This document shows, in pieces, positions 10,840-20,463 of a DNA stretch of 64,000 nt. The stretch comes from Wolfiporia cocos (Eukaryota; Basidiomycota; Agaricomycetes; Polyporales; Phaeolaceae): the NCBI GenBank assembly GCA_029448655.1, contig JACCLO010000002.1, positions 4,092,001-4,156,000 on the forward strand, written 5' to 3'. A program made the translations under genes and the position numbers. A model generated the notes under the pieces. It made no database searches. It worked only from the letters and a program-made list of their open reading frames with translations, and was not told where the DNA came from. Each line of letters starts with the position of its first letter. Position 1 is the first letter of the stretch.

Positions 10840-11128
10840 AACTGTGGCCGCGACGCAGACGCCACGCGGCATGAGTAGATCGGACATCGCACAGTCGCCT
10901 AGCGAGTAGGTTTGAGACTTGACCAGGATTCAGACCGCGCTGCAACGTACAGCGGTCTAGATCACAACTGGCTCGAGCGTAGTCTCCGGATGTCAGCCCA
11001 CGTCTCTTCGCTTTCCTCGCCGCCAAGGTCCCTGTGTTCTCATTCTTCTCACGAGCCTAGACGGTGCTATATCTCTAGGGCTGGCCCTGTACCATCCATT
11101 CCTTTTGACTTTGCTCCGTGAAGCCGAC

Positions 11129-12591
11129 ATGCGCAAGCGCATACCATCCTTCGATTTGCTCGTCCTGATCTGTCTAGTAGCTCGAGTCTCTGCAAGCAAC
11201 GTAACCTGGCTCAGTCCTGCCGCGGGAGACACGTATGCATCTGGAGATACTATCGTCGGCCAATGGAAGGCTGTGGATGGCTCGTTCACCTCGCCTTCGT
11301 TCAGTCTCTGTACTTTCAATCACGACGCAGGTGGCAGAGAGGACGTGGGAACAGAGGACGTGGGAACGCAAGCCTGTGGCTCGCATGTTTGGCCGACTAT
11401 CAGTCAGAACGACGAAACGTATCTAATCTATCTGTGTCTGCCGAACGTTACCTCGTCGGAGGACTTCCACCTGCAGATGGAGAACGGATCTGGTCAGACT
11501 GCTGACTCTCCGCCCTTCACCCTCAATCGTGCGTGCCACTCCTCAGTTTCTCGCTTCGTAGGTCCAACGGCATTGCCCATGTAGCAGCAGCTTCTGACGC
11601 GCACAATGCCACCTCCCCAATGCGAGACTCGTCCCCTAGCCCGGCCACAGCCTCCCCCTCTCCGAGTAGCAGCAATGGCACCTCCTCCTCCATCCAACCC
11701 CTCCCCAACTTCGCGGAGACGACCGCGCCCGTGCCCACCGCAGCGTATGTCGTCCCGCTCTCTCTCGTCCTCTCCGTGCTCCTGGCAGCGGGCGCGCTCG
11801 CGGTGCACCACCGGCGCAAGCTCAGCGAGGAGCGCAAGAAGGACCAGCGCGCGCTCCTCAACGCGGCGCTGTCACGCAACCCGAGCCTCGACGCGGACAT
11901 CTTCGGCACGGGGCGCTTCACGCGACTGCCCTACCGCGGCTGTGCGCGCTCGGCCGCCTCCGCCGCCAGCGAGACCATGTCTGTCTGCTCGCGCGCACCG
12001 AGCGCGGCAGGGTCGGCGGTCGGGCACGCCGACGACGCGCGGAGCATGCGGAGCGCGAAGAGGGACGCGAGCGACGACGGCGTGTCGCTCTACTCGGTCG
12101 CGACGCTGACGCGGCAGCCGGTCGTGCGGCGCGCGACGCGCGAGCCGTTCTTCCGCGGGGCGCAGGGGCACGGGCGCCGGCGGCCCACGCGCGTGACCGC
12201 GGGCGCGTTCCGCGCGGGCGTGTCGCCCGTCCCGCCGACGCTCGCGCAGTTTGACCGGACGTGCTACGACGACGACGACGACTGCGGCGAGCGCGACTCG
12301 GTGTACCGCGCGAAGCGGCAGAGCCGCCGGCGCCGGTGCGAGATGGATAGGGCCTCGGACGCGTCCGTGGAGGAGTCGGTCGTGTCGCGGTACGTCTTGC
12401 CGTCGCCCGTGCTGCCGTCGTCCCCCGAGAAGCTGCATGTGCGGCGGTGCGCGGGGGAGGGCGGCTTTGGTGGGGCCGGGTCGTGGAGGGAGAAAGGCCT
12501 CCCGGCGAGCCCGGTGGCGCTGTACGAGGAGGTTGCGCGGCGGGTGTCTGGACAGGAGCTTGCGAGGCGGCGGGTGTCTGGAAGGCGCTGA
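11129..12591 (+). CDS. Single-pass membrane protein with signal peptide and disordered cytoplasmic tail
   Basis: Two exons, 11129-11528 and 11588-12591, give 467 aa. The N-terminal signal (PSFDLLVLICLVARVSAS) is followed by an extracellular domain of about 130 residues with cysteines and N-glycosylation sites (NVTW, NVTS, NGS). This domain begins VTWLSPAAGDTYASGDTIV, the pattern of the Ser-Thr-rich GPI-anchored/KRE9-KNH1-like fold found in many basidiomycete surface proteins. A Ser/Pro linker leads to one transmembrane helix (YVVPLSLVLSVLLAAGALAV) followed by HHRRK, giving type I topology. The long tail is rich in Arg, Ser and Ala. An in-frame Met 8 codons upstream (11105) would put polar residues before the signal. 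Function unknown; a surface sensor or cell-wall role is inference. Confidence 0.75.
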
Positions 12592-13936
12592 CCCTGAGCG
12601 GAGGTTGTCCTTTCGCTTTCTGCTACTGGATCGTGCTAGTGCAGTCTGAATTGGTTGCAGGCCCTCTGTCAGTCCGCTTCGTGCTCTTGGGTGTATATCG
12701 GCTGCCGCGATCTGCTTTGGCCATATTGTGATCGCTGCTCTCCGGTTGAAATCGGGGCGGCCATCTCGGCGTATTAGAAGTGTCTGTGCTGTGTATCGAC
12801 TGCTTCTCTTCTCTCGCCACTACGCCCGACTATCGACGGCTTCTAGCTTCGCGCGCCCGAGCGCTGGTTGGCTATAACGAGCAAACGGTGGCGCGCTTTA
12901 GTTCGTTATACTGACGCCCATTCCCTGCGCTTGACGACTTTTGGCTGTGTGTGGGCCGCCTTTGCTTCGAGGCGCATTACTTCCCGAGTTCTTGTGTCGA
13001 TTGTCCGTGTATACCGGCCCAGTGCCAGCTAGCCGAAGGGGGCCTTCCGAGCTTGTTGAGAGCCTATCACGCATGCCGTTGGGTCTCCTGTTCCCTTGCA
13101 GGTATTGGTAAATCTCCCAGGATTGAGATAGCGTTGATCCGCGCAGCGGCACCCAATCGGCCATGCAGAATGCCGTGATCCCTGGGTGTTTGTACTTAAC
13201 GGACCCGGTGCAGGACTCAAACCCTGCACGTAGCTGCCCGCCTGTCTCAAGCTGACGCAGCTAGGGTCCGCGATGGTAAGCTGACGTGACACCGTGTCTC
13301 AGTATCGGCTGGGATCTCAGGCTGATGACGCAACGCGCAAGGCGTGATTACGCAGGGATGATGCAGCCCGAGCGCGACATCGCCTGCGCAGAGACGGGCG
13401 TTGCGCCAGCTCGGCAAGGAGGCACACGTTTTGGACGTGCGAAACGGTGCATAGCGTCGGTCCTCGAGACCAATGCAGGCATGGAAACAGGGCGCATCTT
13501 GCATCCTTCTTATGTCGTCCCGGCTCGCAGTGACTGCAGATATCGCCTGAGGCCACCACCAGCGCCCGTGTCACGACCAAACGAAACACGACGCCTGCCT
13601 TTTCCGCAGTGCTGGCGCCCAAAAAGGCAGGCGTCGCACCTTGGGCGAGCGTGACGGTGGCGGGGATCACAATATGCGCAGAAAGGGGTGGGTTCCGTGA
13701 CACCTTCTCGCTTTCGATGCCGCCGGCGGCGCTTCTCATCAATCGCGCGTCGTCCGGGCCTGTGTGGCATCATAATAAAGTTGGGTGCATTTCCAACCTC
13801 CCTCGCACCCTTGTCCCTGGCTTGTCCTTGGCGCTCTTTACTGCGCCCGCTGACATTGTCGCAGCAGCTCTCTCTCTTGAACCACCATCACCCTCTACAT
13901 TTCAGTTTACTAATAATCCAGTCTCTCCTTACCCCA
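12592..13936. other. Intergenic region of 1.3 kb
   Basis: No gene is supported; the open frames are short and have no family features. The notable content is the structured element at 13200-13270, listed separately. The last 150 bases, with CT-rich tracts (ctctctcttgaacc, ccctctac), look like the leader of the gene starting at 13937. Confidence 0.4.
13200..13270. other. 71-nt element folding into a perfect three-way junction
   Basis: Three perfect 7-bp stems are nested. CGGACCC (13200-13206) pairs with GGGTCCG (13264-13270). GTGCAGG (13208-13214) pairs with CCTGCAC (13223-13229) around an 8-nt loop. TAGCTGC (13231-13237) pairs with GCAGCTA (13257-13263) around a 19-nt loop. Only single-base linkers join the stems. 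On the minus strand GGTTTGAGTCC matches the pol III B-box consensus at 10 of 11 bases. It is not a canonical tRNA because D-arm and anticodon-arm spacing are wrong. Candidates are a degenerate tRNA-like gene, another structured RNA, or a small mobile-element remnant. Confidence 0.6.
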
Positions 13937-16900
13937 ATGGCAGCTAATTTGCCCTCTGTACAGCCCCAGTCCTTCTCTCGGGATCGTCCCCCTATCTTTT
14001 CTCTTCAAGAATTCTCAGACCTTGTCTGCAACGCGTTTAATCTCGCCCCCCTTTCTAGCAGTAGTTCACAGTCCGCCTCACGTACAGCGTCGCCCCTCCT
14101 TCGTACTCCTTCAAGCGCGTCTCAGATGCCCAAGACTTTTGCGAGCTATTTCGACGCGGACACCGACGACGAGCGCGCTGCCTCCAAACGCGCCTCCAAG
14201 AGTGCACCAACAGCAGCAGGGAGATCAACATCTTCAAGCCGCGCCAAGGTCCGCAACAGCGCGCTCGATGTCTTAAAGTCAGTGCGCACGCGCGCCTCTG
14301 CACTCGTCCTGCGCCCCGTAAGTACGAACGTCGCGCGGCCTGATCCCGACTGCGCCACCGCGCGCCCCTCCATATCCTCCCAACATACAGCCGTCTCGCG
14401 CGCCACCACGTCGTCCTACGCCTTTCTCTCGCGCCCGCACACTCCTAGCACGCGCGCTTCCTCGCCCTTTCCCCCAGCCACCGGTAGTGACCTCGCCATC
14501 ACGCGCTCGCGCACGAAGAGCCTTCCCGGACGCGCCTCATTCCTCAAGCTCTCCAAGCGTGACACTGCCCTCTCCGCCGCCTCCCTCACCGCTGCGACCT
14601 CCGGCCCGATAGTGGACCCGGCGACCCTCCCATCTTTCTTCGAGGACACCGGCTACGCGGAGCGCAACCCGCCCCAGCCCGCATACAGCCGACCCGCGAC
14701 GCCTGCAGCACCTGCGCCCGCGCCCCTGCGCGTGCATACACGCCTCCCGCCGCTGCGCAAGGCCAAGAGCGCGACGGCGGGCGTCTTTCGCGCGCGCAAG
14801 CAGCCTAAGAAGGGCGGCGCGGTGGAGGTGCCCGATGCATGCAACGCGTTTGACTGGGTTCCGTCAGAGGAATGCTTCACGAGCCCGCGCTCGCCGCCGC
14901 CCGTGCCCCCGCTGCCGAGCGCTGTCGCTGGCCAGAAGTGGGGCGCAGAGGAGGACGAGGGCGAGCTCGTCGTCCCCGAGTATGTGTTTGCGCGCAGGGG
15001 AAGCGCGACGAGCACGTGCACCAATAGCACTCTGGTGAGTGTCACTTGTTAGTCATTTTGGATGCTTCGTGTCTTCTTCACCCCAATTTCCAAAAATAAT
15101 CATGTGCGAGATGCGCGGCCACGGACATGGCGTTCGGGCCAAGATGCCTCGCCACACCGTGCGCTAGACGCATTTGGGGTGCAAAACCACTTCGTTGTGC
15201 ACACGGTGTGGCGAGTTCCTTGCCAGCACCTGCGCCACATGGATCTTGAGCCCATGGCCATGTTGCCACCAATGCCTGACGCTCGGCAACGTGGGTGTGT
15301 GCCTCTGATGCCCGACATAACATGCAAGTGTCATGTCTGCTGATGGCTGAGCATGATACGGTCAAGACGGACGCCCGGGACGCGGCTCGCGCTTAGAGTC
15401 CGTGTGTAGATGGCATCGACAGATGCACTGCAGACGAGACCTGCGTAAGCGTCTCCGTCTCCAGAGTTTGCCAGGCTAGATTGATGAGACGATGATCAGC
15501 ATGCAGTGCGGTGCTAAATTGCCAGTTGATGTGGGAGGCTGTACATTGCTTCGCCGCAACTGGCTCATTGTCGGTTCCGGAATCCCGTAGCGCTCCTCGG
15601 ATCTGACTATATGCGCGATGTGAGCGATATAGTGGAAGCAGACAGCTTTTGGCAGGCCGCACTCGGGTCTCAGACTGCCGAATTGGTTGGATTACCTGAG
15701 CTTCTGACGAATGCTCTTCGTTGTTCTTGTTCAATATCGCCTGTACAAGGCATCTGCCTAAGAGCAATGACTGACTGATATTCTCCTGCAGGCTTCATGC
15801 AAATCTACATCCAGTCTTGGCGAGCGCCTTGCGTCTCTGCTACCGCTTGCTTTGCCATCAAAGTCCAAGACCCGAGCTCGCTCCAAGCTAAGCTTAGCTG
15901 TCACGGTCGACTCGTCCCCTTCCACAGATTCGAACCGTACATGGTCTCCCGTCACTCCCACCAACTTCGCCTTCCCGCCTCCCAGCACCGGTCAGTCAGA
16001 GTGCGGACATGGACAGGACTATGAGGAGAGCGCAGAAGATGCGTGTAGGATCGGCCGAGTGCTCACGCCCGAGCCTGATCCATTCGCGAAGGCGGACATC
16101 AAGGTGTCGAGAGTGGTCAGCGCGGACGCGACCCCGCGAGGGTTCCGCCGGGACGAGGTCAAGGTGCGCGGTGACGGCGTACGTCATTATCAGTCGGGCT
16201 GGGACCTCGATGGCATGGACGACACTCCCGAGTACGACCTCCCCGCCAGGCACACTCGCTCGAGGCTCGGCATCTCGCCGTCGATGTCGCGACGCAAGCT
16301 TCCGCCAGCGGAGTTCGACTCGCCGTCGCGCGCCTCCCCGACTGGTACATTCACGTTGCCGGGCTCTGTCGACTCGTTCGAAGATGACCGGGCGTCGTAT
16401 ACATTCGGGCAGGTGCCCAACCCGACACAGATGCAGCTTGTGTCGCGTTTCTCGACGCCGACTTGCTCGTCGTGCTCGTCGTGCTCAATCTACTCTGAGG
16501 AGGGCCGCGGCGAGGACCTGTCCGCAGACGTGTCCGTCGACGAGACGTTCGTCTTCGGCACACCGATGCCTATGTCCTACGACGTGGAGCCGGCCCTGGG
16601 CGAGTCTCCCCGGACGATCCCTATGCCCTCGCCGCGGTCCCCGGACAAGCGCGCATCTGTCGGCGCGTGCACATCGCCGAAGGCGCACCCGCGCATTCTC
16701 GCGCGTGCATCGCTGCCTGCGTCCCCGCCATCTTCTCACGCACTCTATGCACACGTGGGCTCCCCTGCACGCGTGGCGCAGCCCAAGTTCCAAATGCGGA
16801 GCGACTTGCAGACGCCGTCGCCTGCGCGACGCAAGGCGTCTGTGCGCACCGTCGCGAGCGAGCCCGCATCGCGCGTGAACCGCCCCGGCTCACCATTCCC

Positions 16901-17578
16901 CCTCATGCGGGGCCTCAGCGACTCCGCGCGTGGAGGTCGGCTGGGACGGACGCCGCGCTCGCCTCGTTCGCCCCACGCGGACGATGATGTGACCAGGGTT
17001 GAGGACGTGTTTACTATGGCGGCGAAGGGCAGCGAAGAGGCTAGCGAGAAGGCGCTCTATGACTCATTTGTCCTCCCTACTGCGGATGCGGTGAAGGCGT
17101 ATTTGCGGTCGGGCTCGCCTGTTGAACCGTTTGGGTGGCGCGCAGACCAGGTACGGACGGATCCACCGACCTCAGTGTTGACTCGTAGTTGACGAATGAC
17201 CTATAGCAGCCTACACACTCGGACATCGACCTCGAGGATAGGCAGACTCCCCGTCCGCCTTCTCCTACTGGCTCGTGCATCCGCTTGCCACTCGCAGGGA
17301 GTGTCCATGTGCCGCACTCCTCGGTTGATTCGACCGCCACCGTCACTCCAGCGTCCCTCCGCCCGGCCCTGTGCGCAGAGCTAGATCCCGCCTGCCGTCC
17401 ACTGTCTATTGATCGTGCCCCAGCAGATCTCGCCGGCCAAACACAGGCGGGTGGCGAGGACGATGCGGAATGCGCGGACGAGGGCGGACGTGCGCGGACC
17501 CGCTCTCGCGCCAGCACGTTCTATAGCGCAAAGTCGTGCGTGGACTCCGCGTCGTCGGTACTGCCGGATGGCGCCTGA
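13937..17578 (+). CDS. Large Ser/Pro/Ala/Arg-rich protein of unknown function
   Basis: Three exons, 13937-15034, 15792-17150 and 17210-17578, each a multiple of three, give 941 aa. The start is the first Met after a CT-rich leader (MAANLPSVQPQSF). The whole protein is low-complexity: long Ser/Thr/Pro/Arg tracts, many SP, TP and RSxS sites suited to kinases, two CSSCSSC-like clusters near the middle, and short ordered pieces such as FDWVPSEECF and YDSFVLPTADAVKAYLRSG. I see no signal peptide, membrane helix or known domain. The first intron is 757 nt, far longer than other introns here, and holds a perfect inverted repeat. The protein may be a phosphorylated scaffold; that is only inference from composition. 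Confidence 0.65.
15148..15215. repeat. Perfect 14-bp inverted repeat inside a 757-nt intron
   Basis: CTCGCCACACCGTG at 15148-15161 and its exact reverse complement at 15202-15215 are separated by 40 bases. They lie in the first intron of the 941-residue protein gene, so the pre-mRNA can form a stable hairpin. No target-site duplication is visible. Confidence 0.8.
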
Positions 17579-18414
17579 ACTCGCACTCTTGTAGCGCGCT
17601 CTTGTTCAGCGCGCGTTCTCTCTCTTTCCTGTCGACGGCCTCGCTTGACAAGTTTTCAGCTCCTTGGACTCCACCATGCGCTCGTCAGCGCTTTATAGCT
17701 GTACATCTCGCCGCCCGGCTTGTCGGCATACTGTCCTTTCTCTCGCTGCTCGCATCAGCCCTCGCGTAAAGCGTCTCTCCTTTGTCCCGCCTTGCACTGC
17801 ATTCGCCTCTTCGTGGGTTATCGTTATTCTACTATCGTATTCATCACCCGTTGTACTCTGGCCGCTGTTGTCTTACCCTATCCGCTCGTCGATCGCACTG
17901 GCAGATGATCTCGGCTTCCGCGCTCTCCAGGCTAATCGCCTCTTGTTGTATTCTACGAAGGTTACATATACTGTCGCGCGCCGCTCTCTACGTACATGTA
18001 CTGTCTGTGGCTAGTATTAGCTGTTCGTGTTGTGCATTAAGCTCTTACTGTGGGGTCTTGCAAATATATGGCATGGCCTGTTCAGATTATTGAAACGATG
18101 GTCCCCGTGCTGTGGCATGATGGCTGTAGGCATCGCAATGTCTGCCAGAGAGTATATGGGTCCTTCTCCTCCGCTGGTGGCATCTGTGTTGTGGGCACAC
18201 GGCGGATCTCAGTGATAGCATTACGATATGTGAAGGGAGTGAACAGAGCAACCGCATTCGTATTTAAAGGGAAACAAAGTCATTACACGATTATGAAAAT
18301 ATCAAAGCACGATCGGCAAATACACGAAAGCACGGAAGCGGTGGGCAATGATGCTAGTACTTGGGCGATGATGCTAGTATTTGGGCGATGATGCTAGTTG
18401 ATACATATCTCAGA
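17579..18414. other. Intergenic region between the 941-aa gene and kinase debris
   Basis: CT-rich 3' flank, then AT-richer sequence with no supported gene. It holds the short tandem repeat at 18343-18402. Confidence 0.4.
18343..18402. repeat. Three-copy 20-bp tandem repeat
   Basis: GGGCAATGATGCTAGTACTT is followed by two near-identical copies at 18363 and 18383; the last copy diverges at its end. It lies just beyond the broken kinase. Confidence 0.85.
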
Positions 18415-19210
18415 TCAGATAATGATTACATTGGTCGCATTGTCGCTGCGACAGAGGATGGCTCGAAAACAGCGCAGAATATACCCTATATCAGGCCGAT
18501 GTCTGTAATCAGGCTGCCAGCTCTGTGTCATGATTTCCCAGATCTCGTCAGAAAACCCATGACTAGTCGCCTTCTGTGTACGCAAAGGCCGCTCTCCTTG
18601 ATTTTGCGCATAATTCTGCCCTCTGAGCACATCAAATATTCATGAAATGGCATTTGACCTGAAAAAAGCTATATATGCCCGCATGTGATGTGAGTGAACT
18701 GGGAGACCAACAAGTAATATATCGACCTCCCATATGACCAGTGATAAAGAGTATATGTCACTTTCTTTCAGGAGATGCTTTCCATCTAGTCCAAATTCTT
18801 CGGGCTCTAGCCTCTCAGGTGCTACATAGATCAAGGTATGTCCGGTGACCGAAGCACTGCAGGTTGCATATGATAGTTCTACTCTCATTCTTGACATTCC
18901 GAAATCTGACAAACAGGCGTGTCCGGTGTCATCGATGAGGATATTAGTCTGATGACAGTACGAGAAACATCAGTATATGTGCTCCTGTTTATTCAACTCG
19001 GTACAGTGCAGCGAGAGTCGCTGCCGTAGACTTACGGGTCGCCTTGTCAGCGACAAAAAGACCGGTGATGTCGAATTGGCCCCGAGGGAAGTAGGGGTGA
19101 GGGACCTCATCCAGATACTTTACTATAGAAGACGTACCGAAGTGTATAGTGACGGAAAGTAGCGTAGAACCAGCATTCATGCCTGCGCCCACAAGACCCA
19201 CCACTAACAC
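18415..19210 (-). pseudogene. Broken fungal protein kinase (C-lobe)
   Basis: The minus strand carries, in order, TNILIDDTGHACLSDFGMSR (subdomains VIb end and VII with DFG), YVAPERLEP (the APE motif), ESDIYSLSLVIWEV (subdomain IX), MRKIK, then GERPLRTQK and WQPDYRHRPDIGYILRCF (subdomain XI arginine). The HRD-type catalytic loop is not readable before NILID, and no N-lobe is found. Between MRKIK and GERP the frame shifts by one base, and the intron phase after IWEV also does not close. I therefore call it a pseudogene of the expanded basidiomycete kinase class. An assembly error could mimic the frameshift. Upstream sequence to 19210 is open but not kinase-like. Confidence 0.6.
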
Positions 19211-19310
19211 ATTGAATGCTGCTCTGACACGTTACATGGACACGATATTGATTCAAGCGCGAGTCCAGGCTGCGGAAGAGGGGTGCTAGAACTGACTAGT
19301 ATACCGCGCA

Positions 19311-20205
19311 TTAACCCATGCGGTTTTCCAAGATCTGCTTCATCTCCTCCGGTGTGATCCGCACCTCGACCTCATCAGCGTCACGGATGTCGAAGTAGAT
19401 TCCACGAACACGACTCTTCCCATAGTCAAACACGGTGCATTCCTTGACTTGGTCCGTCTTCGCGTCTCGATAACGGATCTTCTCTCCTAAAAGGTGTGGC
19501 CCAACCTCACTCGGCTCGTTTCCGGTACTTGGCATGTCGTCCGAGGGAGGTTGCATGATTTCTTTCGTGAACTCCACATTAGGATCATGAGCAATATCCC
19601 AGCTGACAATTTCCATCACAGGTCAACGGCAGCCACAGCGACAAGACAGAGAGGCCATACACAGCAGCAGCAGCAGCATTGACAATTTTCCCCTTGGCCT
19701 TGATCGACATGGTGCGGAGCTCTGTACGATACATCAATTGCATGGCCATCGAGCATGCGAACCGGCGAGTGTAATGGCTGAATTCGTGTGAACATTGAGA
19801 CACCACTGAGCCACAGGGGAGAGCAGCTTACTCGTGCAGAGTGATCGGCTCTATCTCACAGACCCCATCGAATCTCGCATACATCCTCTTCCTTGTATCC
19901 TCGTCGTCATTCGGGGTCATCCAGCGAGGGTTTCGGGAGTCTGCAGTCCACGCCTCCTGCGCCGAATTGTAGGCGGCCTCCCGGTCCTGCATAGATTGCA
20001 ATCGAATCACCTTTCCACTTTTCTCGGCGGTGATACAGTAGTGTGCAAGTCTGCGAGCAAGAGCTTTGGAGTGCTCATCGGGGAGATGAGAGAAATGGGG
20101 CTCCATCGGAATTGTGGTTGTGGTTGATGAACTCGGTTCTGTGAGCGTCATGGCACCCATTCGCGTCGTCGCGTCGCTCTGCTCGACACCTTGTAGCATC
20201 GACAT
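19311..20205 (-). CDS. Small protein of unknown function
   Basis: Exon 1 runs 20205-19832 and exon 2 19602-19311, closing in phase to 221 aa (MSMLQGVEQSD ... ILENRMG). The start is the first of two close Met codons. The frame stays open further upstream, but that part overlaps the divergent kinase gene. The N-terminal half contains a basic helix (ALARRLAHYCITAEKSGKV) and charged segments. The C-terminal half reads as beta strands (GEKIRYRDAKTDQVKECTVF, VRGIYFDIRDADEVEVRI). No signal peptide, membrane helix or known domain. The 229-nt intron carries a CAG/CTG microsatellite. A decayed copy of exon 1 lies at 3.4-3.7 kb, so this belongs to a small duplicating family. Confidence 0.55.
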
Positions 20206-20463
20206 GCTCACCGAGTAATGCGACGCCTGTACTGTGGCCGCGCCTGTTGTGGCGCGGAGATCGATCGATCGAGGGGAGGGCGTCATGCGCGGCTGCCGTC
20301 TCTCGCTGCGACCACTCGCTGCGAGCACTCCTTGCCTGCGTGTGACTTCCAAGTGCCCCGCCCCGCCAGCCGTGGTCCCGGCCCCTCTTGGACTCGGAAG
20401 TAGTCGTCGGTCTCCACTGCACAGCACCGCTCCTCTCTGCCCTCTCCCCATCTCGCACGCATT
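20206..20463. promoter_or_regulatory. Short shared upstream region of two divergent genes
   Basis: Only 258 bases separate the starts of the unknown 221-aa gene (minus) and the CaMK-like kinase gene (plus). Both promoters must lie here or overlap the coding ends. No clear TATA box is seen; the region is GC-rich with CT-rich runs on the plus strand just before the kinase start. Confidence 0.4.

Noticed and set aside
13200..13270. A tRNA gene on the minus strand
   Set aside because: The B-box-like motif and a 7-bp acceptor fit, but no correct D-arm, anticodon arm or T-stem can be formed; the element folds as a three-way junction instead.
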